Assembly (NCBI RefSeq): GCF_022378355.1
Contig: NZ_JAKMAJ010000006.1
Coordinates: 124,001-188,000 of the forward strand
Direction: 5' to 3'
Origin: Brenneria bubanii
GTDB taxonomy: Bacteria > Pseudomonadota > Gammaproteobacteria > Enterobacterales > Enterobacteriaceae
Length of the DNA stretch: 64,000 bases
Shown: positions 9,383 through 16,495 of the stretch, in pieces
How the letters are laid out: the number at the start of each line of letters is the position of its first letter
Position numbering within the stretch: position 1 is the first letter of the stretch
The notes under the pieces: model-generated
The model's database searches: none
Seen by the model: the letters and a program-made list of their open reading frames with translations, nothing else
What the model was told of the DNA's origin: nothing
Translations under genes and position numbers: made by a program

Positions 9383-9792
9383 AGCATGCTCTCCTGTTGA
9401 GTGAATAAAGAACGGACCCTGTCTTGAGCCATTATCGCGTCGTCCATTCATGTATGAAGATAACGGCATCAATACGCGTCGAGCTGTCTCGCCGACTGAC
9501 GGCCGGCAACCGACGGCAAAACGGCGAATAGACTCGGGGCGCCAAAGCGCAGGTTGCGGGCACTGACCCATTCCGGCTGCATGATGTCATCAGCCGGTGG
9601 CAAATAAATGGCGCATCCTCGGATGGCGGTAGGCGCAACGCAGCCCCGGAGGCGTGAATAAAAACAGCGCCAGCCGCTCCAAGCGCTACCGACAACGGAA
9701 TTACCGTCAGGGTATTTGAACATGCCTCATCGGACTATTTTGCACCGCTGCTCACATTTAATGTAAAACCGATGTAACCACGTAGGATTATA
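9383..9792 (-). promoter_or_regulatory. Long deo leader and promoter region without deoC
   Basis: About 400 bases separate deoA from the CRP site. I find no DeoC-like reading frame here. The minus-strand open frames at 9432-9723 have no recognisable motifs. A weaker CRP-like TGTGAGCAGCGGTGCA (minus strand) lies at 9741-9756, 52 bases from the strong site at 9793-9808. That resembles the paired CRP sites of E. coli deoP2, where CytR binds between. Confidence 0.4.
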
Positions 9793-9808
9793 TGTGATTT
9801 TGATCACA
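9793..9808. promoter_or_regulatory. CRP-cAMP binding site
   Basis: TGTGATTTTGATCACA is a perfect TGTGA-N6-TCACA match. It could activate deoA on the minus strand, the candidate small RNA on the plus strand, or both. Confidence 0.8.
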
Positions 9809-9839
9809 TATATACTCCATATATCCCGAGCCGGAGAAT

Positions 9840-9956
9840 AAACGTTTGTCGTATCGAATCAGACAAAGTCTTGGTTCCTGACGGGCGAAGCCCAGGGCAA
9901 AACCGAAGCATAAGGCGACAGGTCCGCATCCTTAAAGGTGACGGGCACCTTTTATC
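9840..9956 (+). ncRNA. Candidate structured small RNA downstream of a CRP site
   Basis: There is no open frame here, but there is strong local folding. GGTT-CCTG at 9873-9880 closes over GGC-GAA-GCC-CAGG and AACC, making a long stem, followed by an AAGG/CCTT pairing. AAAGGTG-ACGGG-CACCTTTT at about 9935-9952 then reads like an intrinsic terminator on the plus strand. The CRP site at 9793-9808 lies at a suitable distance for activation of a start near 9842-9862. It matches no enterobacterial small RNA that I recall (CyaR and Spot 42 were compared from memory). It is not upstream of any plus-strand gene. Confidence 0.35.
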
Positions 9957-10033
9957 CCGTTAATTAATCATAGCGGTAATTACGTCGGGGATGAGGAATG
10001 CCGGCTAACCCAACCGAGGTCGGGGCGCGGAAG

Positions 10034-10951
10034 TTATGGCTTGGCGTTAACCTCAACCGTAATGTGAACCAGTTCCTCATGTATGGACAACTGCCGTTTG
10101 TAATAGTCAGGGCTGACCGGCTGGTCGGTGGTTAAGCTGAGAATACAGGCATATTTTGCCGTCCCTACCCGCCATACGTGTAAATCCGTCAGTTCGGCGG
10201 GGGTCGGACTGGCGGCGATAACCTCTTTGATTTCTTCTACTACCGGCACATCCATCTCCGCATCCAACAGAACTTTGCCGGTCTGGCGGATCAAACCATA
10301 GGCCCATACGGCGACAAGGATGGAGCCGGCGATCCCCATCATCGGATCCAACCAGTCGGCGCCCCATAATTTACCGCAGACCAGAGCCACCATAGCCAGA
10401 ACCGAAGTCGCGGCATCGGCGATGACATGAACGTAGGCGGAACGCTGATTAAGATCCTGATGATGATCGTGAGAATGGTGATGGGCATGATCGTGCGCGT
10501 GGTGATTGCGCAGCAGCCAGGCGCAGATCAGGTTAACCAGCAGCCCCACCGCAGCGATGGCTATCGCCTGATTGTAGTGAATTACCGTTGGATCAAATAA
10601 CCGCTCAAGCGATTCATACATCATGACGAAAGCGACGATCCCCAGCAGGATGGCGCTGGCGAATCCCCCCAGAATTTCAATCTTCCAGGTGCCGAAGGCG
10701 AAACGGGTATCCGCAGCCAGACGTCTGGCCGCGGCATAGGCCATGACCGACAGCCCCAACGCCAGCGCATGCGAGCTCATATGCCAGCCGTCCGCCAGCA
10801 GCGCCATTGAGTTGAAGTACCATCCGCCGAGGATCTCCACCGCCATCATCAGCGCCGTCAGCAATGTGGCATAGCGGGTATTTCGTTCCGCCAATGGATT
10901 CCCTGCGTCAAAAATATGCGAGTGCGCACCCTTTACCTGTTGTATTGACAT
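10034..10951 (-). CDS. dmeF: Cation diffusion facilitator, DmeF-like metal efflux pump
   Basis: A 305-residue inner-membrane CDF transporter that exports divalent metal (cobalt/nickel/zinc class) in exchange for protons. It has six predicted membrane helices, with LADGWHMSSHALALG and DAATSVLAMVAL as the metal-site helices (HxxxD type). A histidine-rich cytoplasmic loop (NHHAHDHAHHHSHDHHQD) lies between helices 4 and 5, and there is a C-terminal cytoplasmic domain. Start MSIQQVKGAHSHIFDAGN at 10951 is preferred over 10996. An RcnR-type operator sits 21 bases upstream. With the adjacent RcnR/FrmR-family repressor gene, this points to metal-derepressed efflux. The preferred metal cannot be read from sequence. 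Confidence 0.88.
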   Translation of the reverse strand: MSIQQVKGAHSHIFDAGNPLAERNTRYATLLTALMMAVEILGGWYFNSMALLADGWHMSSHALALGLSVMAYAAARRLAADTRFAFGTWKIEILGGFASAILLGIVAFVMMYESLERLFDPTVIHYNQAIAIAAVGLLVNLICAWLLRNHHAHDHAHHHSHDHHQDLNQRSAYVHVIADAATSVLAMVALVCGKLWGADWLDPMMGIAGSILVAVWAYGLIRQTGKVLLDAEMDVPVVEEIKEVIAASPTPAELTDLHVWRVGTAKYACILSLTTDQPVSPDYYKRQLSIHEELVHITVEVNAKP

Positions 10952-10968
10952 GATTAGTCCGCCTGTTT

Positions 10969-11088
10969 TTATACTCCCCCCCAGTATACACCCCAAAGGA
11001 AAAGAAAGACGACGGCCAGGGTGAGAACCATCAGGAATAAAATCAGCAGGCGTAAAAGCGAAAAGGCATAGCGCAACCGGCCGTTCAT
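10969..11088 (-). CDS. Possible 39-residue single-helix membrane peptide between dmeR and dmeF
   Basis: An ATG at 11086-11088, 22 bases after the dmeR stop, opens a frame of 39 codons. It begins MNGRLRYAFSLLRLLILFLM and continues with a hydrophobic run to a stop at 10969. It is strongly predicted to be one transmembrane helix with a basic N-terminus. No convincing ribosome-binding site was seen, so translation would depend on coupling to dmeR. Its last codons overlap the dmeF operator. It could be chance. Confidence 0.3.
   Translation of the reverse strand: MNGRLRYAFSLLRLLILFLMVLTLAVVFLFLWGVYWGGV
10972..10986. promoter_or_regulatory. RcnR/DmeR-type operator upstream of dmeF
   Basis: TACT-CCCCCCC-AGTA matches the RcnR-family operator plan of TACT/AGTA flanking a G or C tract. 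It lies 21 bases before the dmeF start codon. Confidence 0.7.
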
Positions 11089-11110
11089 AACCGGCAGCAA
11101 CGCGGAATGA

Positions 11111-11386
11111 TTACTTCAGGTAAGAACGCACCACCGAGACAATCTCCTCCAGATCGCCGCTGCGTTCCTGCGATGAGTGGCTTTCATCCATCAAATGTTC
11201 ACGGATATGCCCTTCCAGCACCTCGACCATCAGCCCGTTGACCGCGCCGCGGATAGCCGCAATCTGCTGAAGGATACTCAGACAAGAGTTTCCATTTTCC
11301 AACGCTTTCTCAACGGATTCCGTTTGACCTTTAATTCGTCTGATTCGCGCCAACAGCTTTTTCTTGCCTTTAACGGTATGCGACAT
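11111..11386 (-). CDS. dmeR: Metal-sensing repressor of the RcnR/FrmR (CsoR-like) family
   Basis: A 91-residue all-helical DNA-binding protein without a classical HTH. Start MSHTVKGKKKLLARIRRIKGQ is typical of RcnR/FrmR/DmeR. The metal or sensor residues include His3 and Cys in NGNSCLSILQQIAAIRGAVNGL, plus His in EGHIREHL. The ORF is open upstream to 11683, but that part is not family-like. It lies before dmeF on the same strand. An operator upstream of each gene suggests repression of both until metal binds. A formaldehyde-type (FrmR) sensor is less likely because the neighbour is a metal pump. Confidence 0.85.
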   Translation of the reverse strand: MSHTVKGKKKLLARIRRIKGQTESVEKALENGNSCLSILQQIAAIRGAVNGLMVEVLEGHIREHLMDESHSSQERSGDLEEIVSVVRSYLK

Positions 11387-11410
11387 ATCCTCTCCAAGAT
11401 ACCCACTAAA

Positions 11411-11425
11411 TACTGGGGTCGAGTA
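11411..11425. promoter_or_regulatory. Second RcnR/DmeR-type operator, upstream of dmeR
   Basis: TACT-GGGGTCG-AGTA, 25 bases before the dmeR start. It has the same spacing as the dmeF operator, consistent with autoregulation. Confidence 0.65.
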
Positions 11426-11569
11426 TAACGCATCCTCTGAGCCACCGGCATCTTCGGCAATCACGCCAACAACGAGGATCAGGGTAGGCGCAGCTAAAGT
11501 CACTTCAACCTTAGCGTCATGCGCCGTAAAATGCACTGTCCATAACCCGTCATGCGAGCGCCGATATCG

Positions 11570-11872
11570 ATGAATGAAACTCTCCCCGCCCCCTGTTGGC
11601 ATCTGTATATTCTGCGCACCGCAACCGGCATGCTTTATACGGGAATCACCACCGACGTGTCCCGACGTCTGGTTCAGCATCAATCAGGTAAAGGCGCGAA
11701 AGCGCTGCGGGGCAAGGGCGAACTGGCGCTGGTCTTTCAGTGTCTGGCGGGCGACCGTTCAAGCGCGCTGAGGCTGGAATATCGAATTAAGCAGTTAAGC
11801 AAGCGCCAAAAAGAAAGGCTGGTGCAAGACCAGCCCACGTCATTGCTGGATACGCTCGTCAGAAACGATTAA
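11570..11872 (+). CDS. yhbQ: GIY-YIG nuclease superfamily protein, UPF0213
   Basis: A 100-residue protein made of one GIY-YIG domain. [18 protein letters not shown] carries the YI...YTG core, with Arg in DVSRRL and a downstream Glu (RLEYRIKQL). This is the YhbQ family of small DNA endonuclease-like proteins, found next to yhbS in E. coli too. The start at 11570 ([10 protein letters not shown]) fits the family; the upstream ATG-like start at 11552 adds six residues. The 3' end overlaps the convergent yhbS by 14 bases. Confidence 0.9.
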   Translation: MNETLPAPCWHLYILRTATGMLYTGITTDVSRRLVQHQSGKGAKALRGKGELALVFQCLAGDRSSALRLEYRIKQLSKRQKERLVQDQPTSLLDTLVRND

Positions 11873-12362
11873 AAGGCTCGGCATAGTCGACCAGGCCGCT
11901 CGCCCCCTCGAAATGGTTATCCGCCAGCGGATAAACCTGGAAAGTGGCTGCATGTTGCGGGCAATGGCAGTGCAACTGATATTCAGACGCGGGCACAAAA
12001 CCAAAGCGGGAATAGTAGGCGGGCTCGCCCAATACCACGACGGCGGTGTAACCGAACTCGTTCAACGCATCCAATCCTTCGTACACCAGTTGCTGACCAA
12101 TGCCCTGTCGACGCAGGCTTTCCTCCACGGCTAGCGGAGCAAGCCCGACCCACTGACGATCTTCTCCTTCAATCAACACCGGGCTAAACGCGGCGTAACC
12201 CACCACCCCGCCTTCATCATCCGTTGCGACGATGCCCAACGTCAGTTGGCCATCTTCACGCAGTTGATGCACTAAATCAGCTTCGGCGCCCGTCGGGAAC
12301 ACCCGACGCAACAGCCTGTCGATACCGGCGGCATCGACAGGAATTTCAACACGCACTAACAT
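11859..12362 (-). CDS. yhbS: GNAT-family N-acetyltransferase
   Basis: A 167-residue protein with a GNAT fold. The acetyl-CoA loop is [18 protein letters not shown], followed by [22 protein letters not shown]. The substrate is not predictable from this sequence. Its ATG overlaps the end of ubiT by seven bases (TCATGTTAG), so the two are translationally coupled, as in E. coli yhbT-yhbS. Confidence 0.9.
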   Translation of the reverse strand: MLVRVEIPVDAAGIDRLLRRVFPTGAEADLVHQLREDGQLTLGIVATDDEGGVVGYAAFSPVLIEGEDRQWVGLAPLAVEESLRRQGIGQQLVYEGLDALNEFGYTAVVVLGEPAYYSRFGFVPASEYQLHCHCPQHAATFQVYPLADNHFEGASGLVDYAEPFNRF

Positions 12363-12880
12363 GAAGCGGCCGCGTGATCGGTGGATTGCACCACGCCCTC
12401 TTGCAGCCCTGCTTCAACAAAATTGGCCAATTGCAGCAAGCCGATACGCAACGGCGCCGGCATGGCTTCCAGTTCGATAGCATCCATCAGGTTTTTTACA
12501 TACAGCCCGAGTTCGGTATCGCCTTCGATCCGCAAGCGACGCTGGAAAAACAGCGTATCGGGATCTTCCTTACGCGCGGCGATCAAAACAAGATCGTTGG
12601 CATCGGCGCTGAAGCTGACGTCCGCCTCCTCCCGATCGCTCACCACCAGACGATTATCACGCAGCGTCATAAACCAACGCAGTCCGATATCCCGAACTTC
12701 AATCTTTAACCACCGATTTTCCAGAAACGCCAGTTCTTCCTCTTCCAGGGCCTGACGAAACTGCCAACTCAGCATTTGTTCCAGAACCTGGCGCTGTATA
12801 GCAAAAGGAGTGAACTTTAATGGCTTGCCTAATAAGCCCGGCCCTTGGCGCACAATCTGCGCACGTAGTTTTTCCAACAC
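12356..12880 (-). CDS. ubiT: UbiT, SCP2-domain accessory factor for anaerobic ubiquinone synthesis
   Basis: A 174-residue protein with an SCP2 lipid-binding domain (FFQRRLRIEGDTELGLYVKNLMDAIELE). It is needed, with UbiU and UbiV, for oxygen-independent ubiquinone synthesis. The start is GTG at 12878-12880, with GAGGGG about eight bases upstream; this gives the family N-terminus (LEKLRAQIVRQGPGLLGKPLKFTPF). The upstream ATG at 12943 adds unrelated residues. It diverges from ubiUV across a region containing a tandem repeat. Confidence 0.92.
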   Translation of the reverse strand: MLEKLRAQIVRQGPGLLGKPLKFTPFAIQRQVLEQMLSWQFRQALEEEELAFLENRWLKIEVRDIGLRWFMTLRDNRLVVSDREEADVSFSADANDLVLIAARKEDPDTLFFQRRLRIEGDTELGLYVKNLMDAIELEAMPAPLRIGLLQLANFVEAGLQEGVVQSTDHAAASC

Positions 12881-13038
12881 TGGCGTACCCCTCTCAAAAC
12901 AGTCTGATGGTTCAAACGAACTACGGCTATTTTGCCACATCACAACCCGGCAGCCGCGCTCTATGTCAATAATTTAGCCTGTTCTCCAGCTTTATCGCCA
13001 GAGCGGATGCAAAACCGGTCCCCTGATTACACGATAAG

Positions 13039-13052
13039 CTGGTTTAAATCAA
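13039..13052. promoter_or_regulatory. Possible FNR site between ubiT and ubiU
   Basis: CTGGT-TTAA-ATCAA has a perfect right half and a 3-of-5 left half of the FNR consensus TTGAT-N4-ATCAA. The ubiUVT genes are known FNR targets in E. coli. The left half is weak. Confidence 0.35.
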
Positions 13053-13111
13053 AGTGCTGCCATATCAGGTTAATTAAGATGCTCTATCGTTAAAAACATT
13101 CATTGACTGAT

Positions 13112-13310
13112 AAAAAATCGCCGGGAGCGATTTTCAACGTCGCTTACGGCGGCCCCAAGGGCGAGTCTCAGGGATGAGACGAGTAAAAAATCGCCGGGAG
13201 CGATTTTCAACGTCGCTTACGGCGGCCCCAAGGGCGAGTCTCAGGGATGAGACGAGTAAAAAATCGCCGGGAGCGATTTTCAACGTCGCTTGCGACGGCC
13301 CCAAGGGCGG
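13112..13310. repeat. 73-bp tandem repeat, about 2.7 copies, each with two hairpins
   Basis: Units are at 13112-13184, 13185-13257 and 13258-13310 (truncated). The first two are identical by eye. Each unit has an inverted repeat AAAAATCGC-CGGGA-GCGATTTT, a central GGCGGCCCCAAGGGCGAG, and a second inverted repeat GTCTCA-GGGA-TGAGAC. A diverged copy interrupts the Rhs remnant at 192-265. The array lies between the divergent ubiT and ubiU genes, about 105 bases before ubiU. The spurious minus-strand frame through it is not a gene. Confidence 0.9.
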
Positions 13311-13414
13311 CGGGTAGAGATAGTCCGCCATAAAAAATCTCATTAGTCCACCAACATCATTGATCGTATCGGCGCGTTATTCGCCCGGTTGCTTTGATTA
13401 ATGAAGGAAATAGT

Positions 13415-14410
13415 ATGGAATTGCTTTGTCCCGCCGGTAACCTGCCGGCACTGAAAGCCGCTATCGATAATGGTGCAGATGCGGTTTATATTGGCTTGAA
13501 AGACGACACTAACGCACGCCATTTCGCCGGACTCAACTTTACCGACAAAAAACTGCAGGAAGCGCGCGATTATGTCCACCGCCACCGCCGCAAACTTCAT
13601 ATCGCCATCAATACCTTTGCTCATCCCGACGGTTATCAACGCTGGGAGCGCGCCGTTGACATGGCGGCGCAAATCGGCGCGGACGTGCTGATTCTGGCCG
13701 ATATAGCCATGCTGGAATACGCCGCGAATCGTTATCCCGACATTGAGCGTCACGTGTCGGTGCAGGCATCGGCCACCAATAGCGAAGCGATTAATTTTTA
13801 TCAGCGTCATTTCGATGTGTCCCGTATTGTGCTGCCACGTGTGCTCTCCATTCATCAGGTAAAACAGCTGGCCCGCACCAGCTCGGTGCCGCTGGAAGTC
13901 TTTGCTTTCGGCAGTCTGTGCATTATGGCGGAAGGCCGCTGCTACCTGTCCTCTTACCTGACCGGCGAATCACCGAACACCGTCGGCGCCTGTTCGCCCG
14001 CGCGCTTCGTTCGCTGGCAACAAACGGATCGGGGTATGGAATCCCGGCTGAATAACGTGTTGATCGACCGCTATCAGGACAACGAAAACGCCGGCTATCC
14101 GACGCTATGCAAAGGACGCTATCTGGTTGACGGCCAGCGCTACCATGCGCTTGAGGAGCCGACCAGCCTCAATACCCTGGCATTGCTGCCCGAACTGCTG
14201 GCGGCGAATATCGCCTCGGTGAAAATCGAAGGACGCCAGCGCAGTCCGGCTTACGTCAGCCAAATCACCCGGGTCTGGCGTCAGGCGATTGATCGGTGCA
14301 TGACCGATCCCGACGCGTACTCCCCCACCCAGGAATGGATGGATACCCTCGGCGCCGTAGCCGAAGGAACGCAAACGACGCTGGGCGCCTATCACCGGAA
14401 ATGGCAGTAG
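13415..14410 (+). CDS. ubiU: UbiU, 4Fe-4S peptidase-U32-like subunit of anaerobic ubiquinone hydroxylation
   Basis: A 331-residue U32-family protein that forms a heterodimer with UbiV. It carries a 4Fe-4S cluster and hydroxylates the ubiquinone ring without O2. Start MELLCPAGNLPALKAAIDNGADAVYIG is canonical (the ATG at 13415; the one at 13394 is an extension). Candidate cluster cysteines lie in LCIMAEGRCYLSSYLTG, VGACSPARF and TLCKGRY, matching the known four-Cys arrangement. ubiV follows 11 bases later. Confidence 0.95.
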   Translation: MELLCPAGNLPALKAAIDNGADAVYIGLKDDTNARHFAGLNFTDKKLQEARDYVHRHRRKLHIAINTFAHPDGYQRWERAVDMAAQIGADVLILADIAMLEYAANRYPDIERHVSVQASATNSEAINFYQRHFDVSRIVLPRVLSIHQVKQLARTSSVPLEVFAFGSLCIMAEGRCYLSSYLTGESPNTVGACSPARFVRWQQTDRGMESRLNNVLIDRYQDNENAGYPTLCKGRYLVDGQRYHALEEPTSLNTLALLPELLAANIASVKIEGRQRSPAYVSQITRVWRQAIDRCMTDPDAYSPTQEWMDTLGAVAEGTQTTLGAYHRKWQ

Positions 14411-14421
14411 CAGGAGACAAT

Positions 14422-15300
14422 ATGAAATACGCATTGGGCGCCATCCTCTACTACTGGCCCAAAAATGAAATTGAAACGTTTTACCAGAACGCCATAAACA
14501 GTAGCGCGGATATTGTTTATCTGGGCGAAACGGTATGCAGCAAACGCCGTTCCATGAAAGTGACCGACTGGCTTGACGTTGCCCGACAGATTGCCGCCCA
14601 CGGCAAACAGGTGGTCATCTCGACGCTGGCGCTGCTTCAGGCGCCTTCGGAATTGAATGAGCTGCAGCGTTACGTCGAAAACGGCGATTTTCTGCTTGAA
14701 GCCAACGATCTCGGCACCGTCAATATGGCCGCCGAGCGCCGCCTGCCTTTTGTCGCCGGCCATGCTCTCAATTGCTATAACGCCCACACGCTGCGCTTAC
14801 TGCACAAGCAGGGCATGATGCGTTGGTGTATGCCGGTAGAACTCTCCCGCGACTGGCTGCAAAACCTGCTGAACCAGTGTGAAGAACTCGGCTTTCGCCA
14901 CCAGTTCGAGGTCGAGGTGCTGAGCTACGGGCACCTGCCGCTGGCGTATTCGGCCCGTTGCTTTACCGCGCGCTCGGAAAACCGCGCCAAGGATGAGTGC
15001 GAAACCTGCTGCATCAACTATCCGCAGGGACGCAAAGTGCTTTCCCAGGAAAATCAGCAGGTGTTTGTTCTCAACGGCATCCAGACCCAGAGCGGCTATT
15101 GCTATAACCTGGGTAACGAACTTGCCAATATGGCCGGCTTGGTGGATATCGTCCGTCTGTCGCCGCTTGGGGTAGAAACGCTGGCGATGGTTGATGCCTT
15201 TCGCGCCAACGAACAGGGTAACGCCCCGCTAACGCTGGAGAAAAACGCGGACTGCAACGGTTACTGGCGTCGCGTGCCGGGTTTAGAACTGGTGCCATAA
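14422..15300 (+). CDS. ubiV: UbiV, 4Fe-4S partner of UbiU
   Basis: A 292-residue protein, the same length as E. coli UbiV. Start MKYALGAILYYWPKNEIETF at 14422 is preceded by AGGAGA. The expected cluster cysteines are present: one in GETVCSKRR, then three in RCFTAR...DECETCC. It is cytoplasmic and acts with UbiU and UbiT. It forms a two-gene operon with ubiU. Confidence 0.95.
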   Translation: MKYALGAILYYWPKNEIETFYQNAINSSADIVYLGETVCSKRRSMKVTDWLDVARQIAAHGKQVVISTLALLQAPSELNELQRYVENGDFLLEANDLGTVNMAAERRLPFVAGHALNCYNAHTLRLLHKQGMMRWCMPVELSRDWLQNLLNQCEELGFRHQFEVEVLSYGHLPLAYSARCFTARSENRAKDECETCCINYPQGRKVLSQENQQVFVLNGIQTQSGYCYNLGNELANMAGLVDIVRLSPLGVETLAMVDAFRANEQGNAPLTLEKNADCNGYWRRVPGLELVP

Positions 15301-15318
15301 CCGATAAGCCAGGTTCGG

Positions 15319-15365
15319 CGCCGGGGTCCACATTATCAGCATAGGCAGGCTAGCCCCGGCGTTTT
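15319..15365 (+). terminator. Terminator-like hairpin after ubiV
   Basis: CGCCGGGG at 15319-15326 pairs with CCCCGGCG at 15354-15361, followed by TTTT. The loop is long (27 bases) and the stem overlaps the end of the convergent permease gene. Confidence 0.4.
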
Positions 15366-16495
15366 GAGCGACGCAGCAAACCACGCAGCTGCACAGTGTT
15401 GTGCAGCAGCCCCACGCCGATGCCAAGCAGCGTGTAAATGGCGCCCAACGCCAACAACATCGCCACATCGCGCCCCACTTCGCCAAGCGGCAGATTCATC
15501 TGGTTAACGCCAGCGATGGCTCTGGTCGCCCAGGTGGAAGGCAACATCGACGAAATCGCCCGTACCCAGCCAGGCATCGACTGCACAGGCCATATGGTGC
15601 CGGACAGATAAAAAACCGGCATGGTGATAAACGACAGCGTCAGATATATCATTTCGACGCGGCGCAGACACTCGGTCATCAGCTTGCCCAGCCCCAGCAC
15701 CGCCAGCAAGAACGGAAAGGTCAGCAGCAAAATTTCCGCGATATTCGCCGTTTGCCGGTAACCCAATACCCAGGGCCAGAGGACAAACAGCACAATCGAC
15801 AGAAACAGCCAGATCGGCAGCAGCGCCGACAGACCGCCCAGATACACGGGGATGGTCGGCTTGCCCTGCGGGGAGCTCTTGAGGGCGATACTGACCCGGA
15901 CACAGGCAATCAACAGCGAATGCTGCAACAGCATCACCAGCAAGCCGGGGAAAATAATCGCCGCGAAACTGACGCCGGGATTAAACAACCCCAGCGTTTG
16001 CCCGACCACCGGCGTGAGAATGACCTGCGCTTGCCGATCGGTAAAGCCGCTACGCAACAGCAAATCGCGATTATAGCCGGACAATAACTGCTGCCAGGCC
16101 GCCATCACATCCTGCTGAATCTGTCCGTTGGCCAGACGGTTGGTCGCATCGCCATAGGCGGGAATCGTAATCGTCTCGCCGGAGAGAATTTTTTTTTCCA
16201 GATCCAACGGCAAAATAATCACGGCAAACAGTTTGCGCAGCACCAGATCGCGCTGCGCCTCCGGCAGGCTGTCGTACGTTTTGACCGCAATCTTCGGCGT
16301 AGCGTCCAGATCGCGCATCAACTGGCGACTGGCGTTGCTATGATCCTGGTCGATCACCGCCACCGGCAAATCCCACACCGAATGATTGGCGTAAACCAGA
16401 CTCATCACGCAGAGCGACGCCAGCAACATCAGCCACATAGGCCGTTCCAGCATGCTGATCAGCACCCGACTGAATGTCAGCCAGTAGCTTTTCAC
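15350..16495 (-). CDS. ABC-2 type exporter permease (second of pair)
   Basis: A 381-residue inner-membrane protein. It has one N-terminal helix, a large extracytoplasmic domain (DLPVAVIDQDHSNASRQLMRDLD, about residues 40-170), and a five-helix C-terminal bundle ending near FYLSGTIWPVQSMPGW. This is the YhhJ/YbhS-like ABC-2 plan. Its start overlaps the stop of the preceding permease gene (ATGA-type overlap at 16492-16495). It is expected to form the membrane part of an exporter with its paralogue, fed by the HlyD-type adaptor. No ATPase gene is in the operon. Confidence 0.85.
   Translation of the reverse strand: MKSYWLTFSRVLISMLERPMWLMLLASLCVMSLVYANHSVWDLPVAVIDQDHSNASRQLMRDLDATPKIAVKTYDSLPEAQRDLVLRKLFAVIILPLDLEKKILSGETITIPAYGDATNRLANGQIQQDVMAAWQQLLSGYNRDLLLRSGFTDRQAQVILTPVVGQTLGLFNPGVSFAAIIFPGLLVMLLQHSLLIACVRVSIALKSSPQGKPTIPVYLGGLSALLPIWLFLSIVLFVLWPWVLGYRQTANIAEILLLTFPFLLAVLGLGKLMTECLRRVEMIYLTLSFITMPVFYLSGTIWPVQSMPGWVRAISSMLPSTWATRAIAGVNQMNLPLGEVGRDVAMLLALGAIYTLLGIGVGLLHNTVQLRGLLRRSKRRG

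Noticed and set aside
9432-9723. Minus-strand frames upstream of deoA considered as a deoC remnant
   Set aside because: Neither frame shows DeoC motifs, and their composition is that of random open frames in GC-rich DNA.
9870-9955. Candidate RNA considered as a cyclic-di-GMP or NiCo riboswitch
   Set aside because: It shares only a short AGGGCAAA-type similarity with the cyclic-di-GMP class, lacks the conserved partner segment, and no gene follows on the plus strand.
13112-13310. Tandem array considered as a CRISPR
   Set aside because: The units abut without unique spacers, and no cas genes are nearby.
13134-13343. 69-codon minus-strand frame through the 73-bp repeats
   Set aside because: It is a translation of the tandem repeat and its product is itself repetitive; the repeat explains it.
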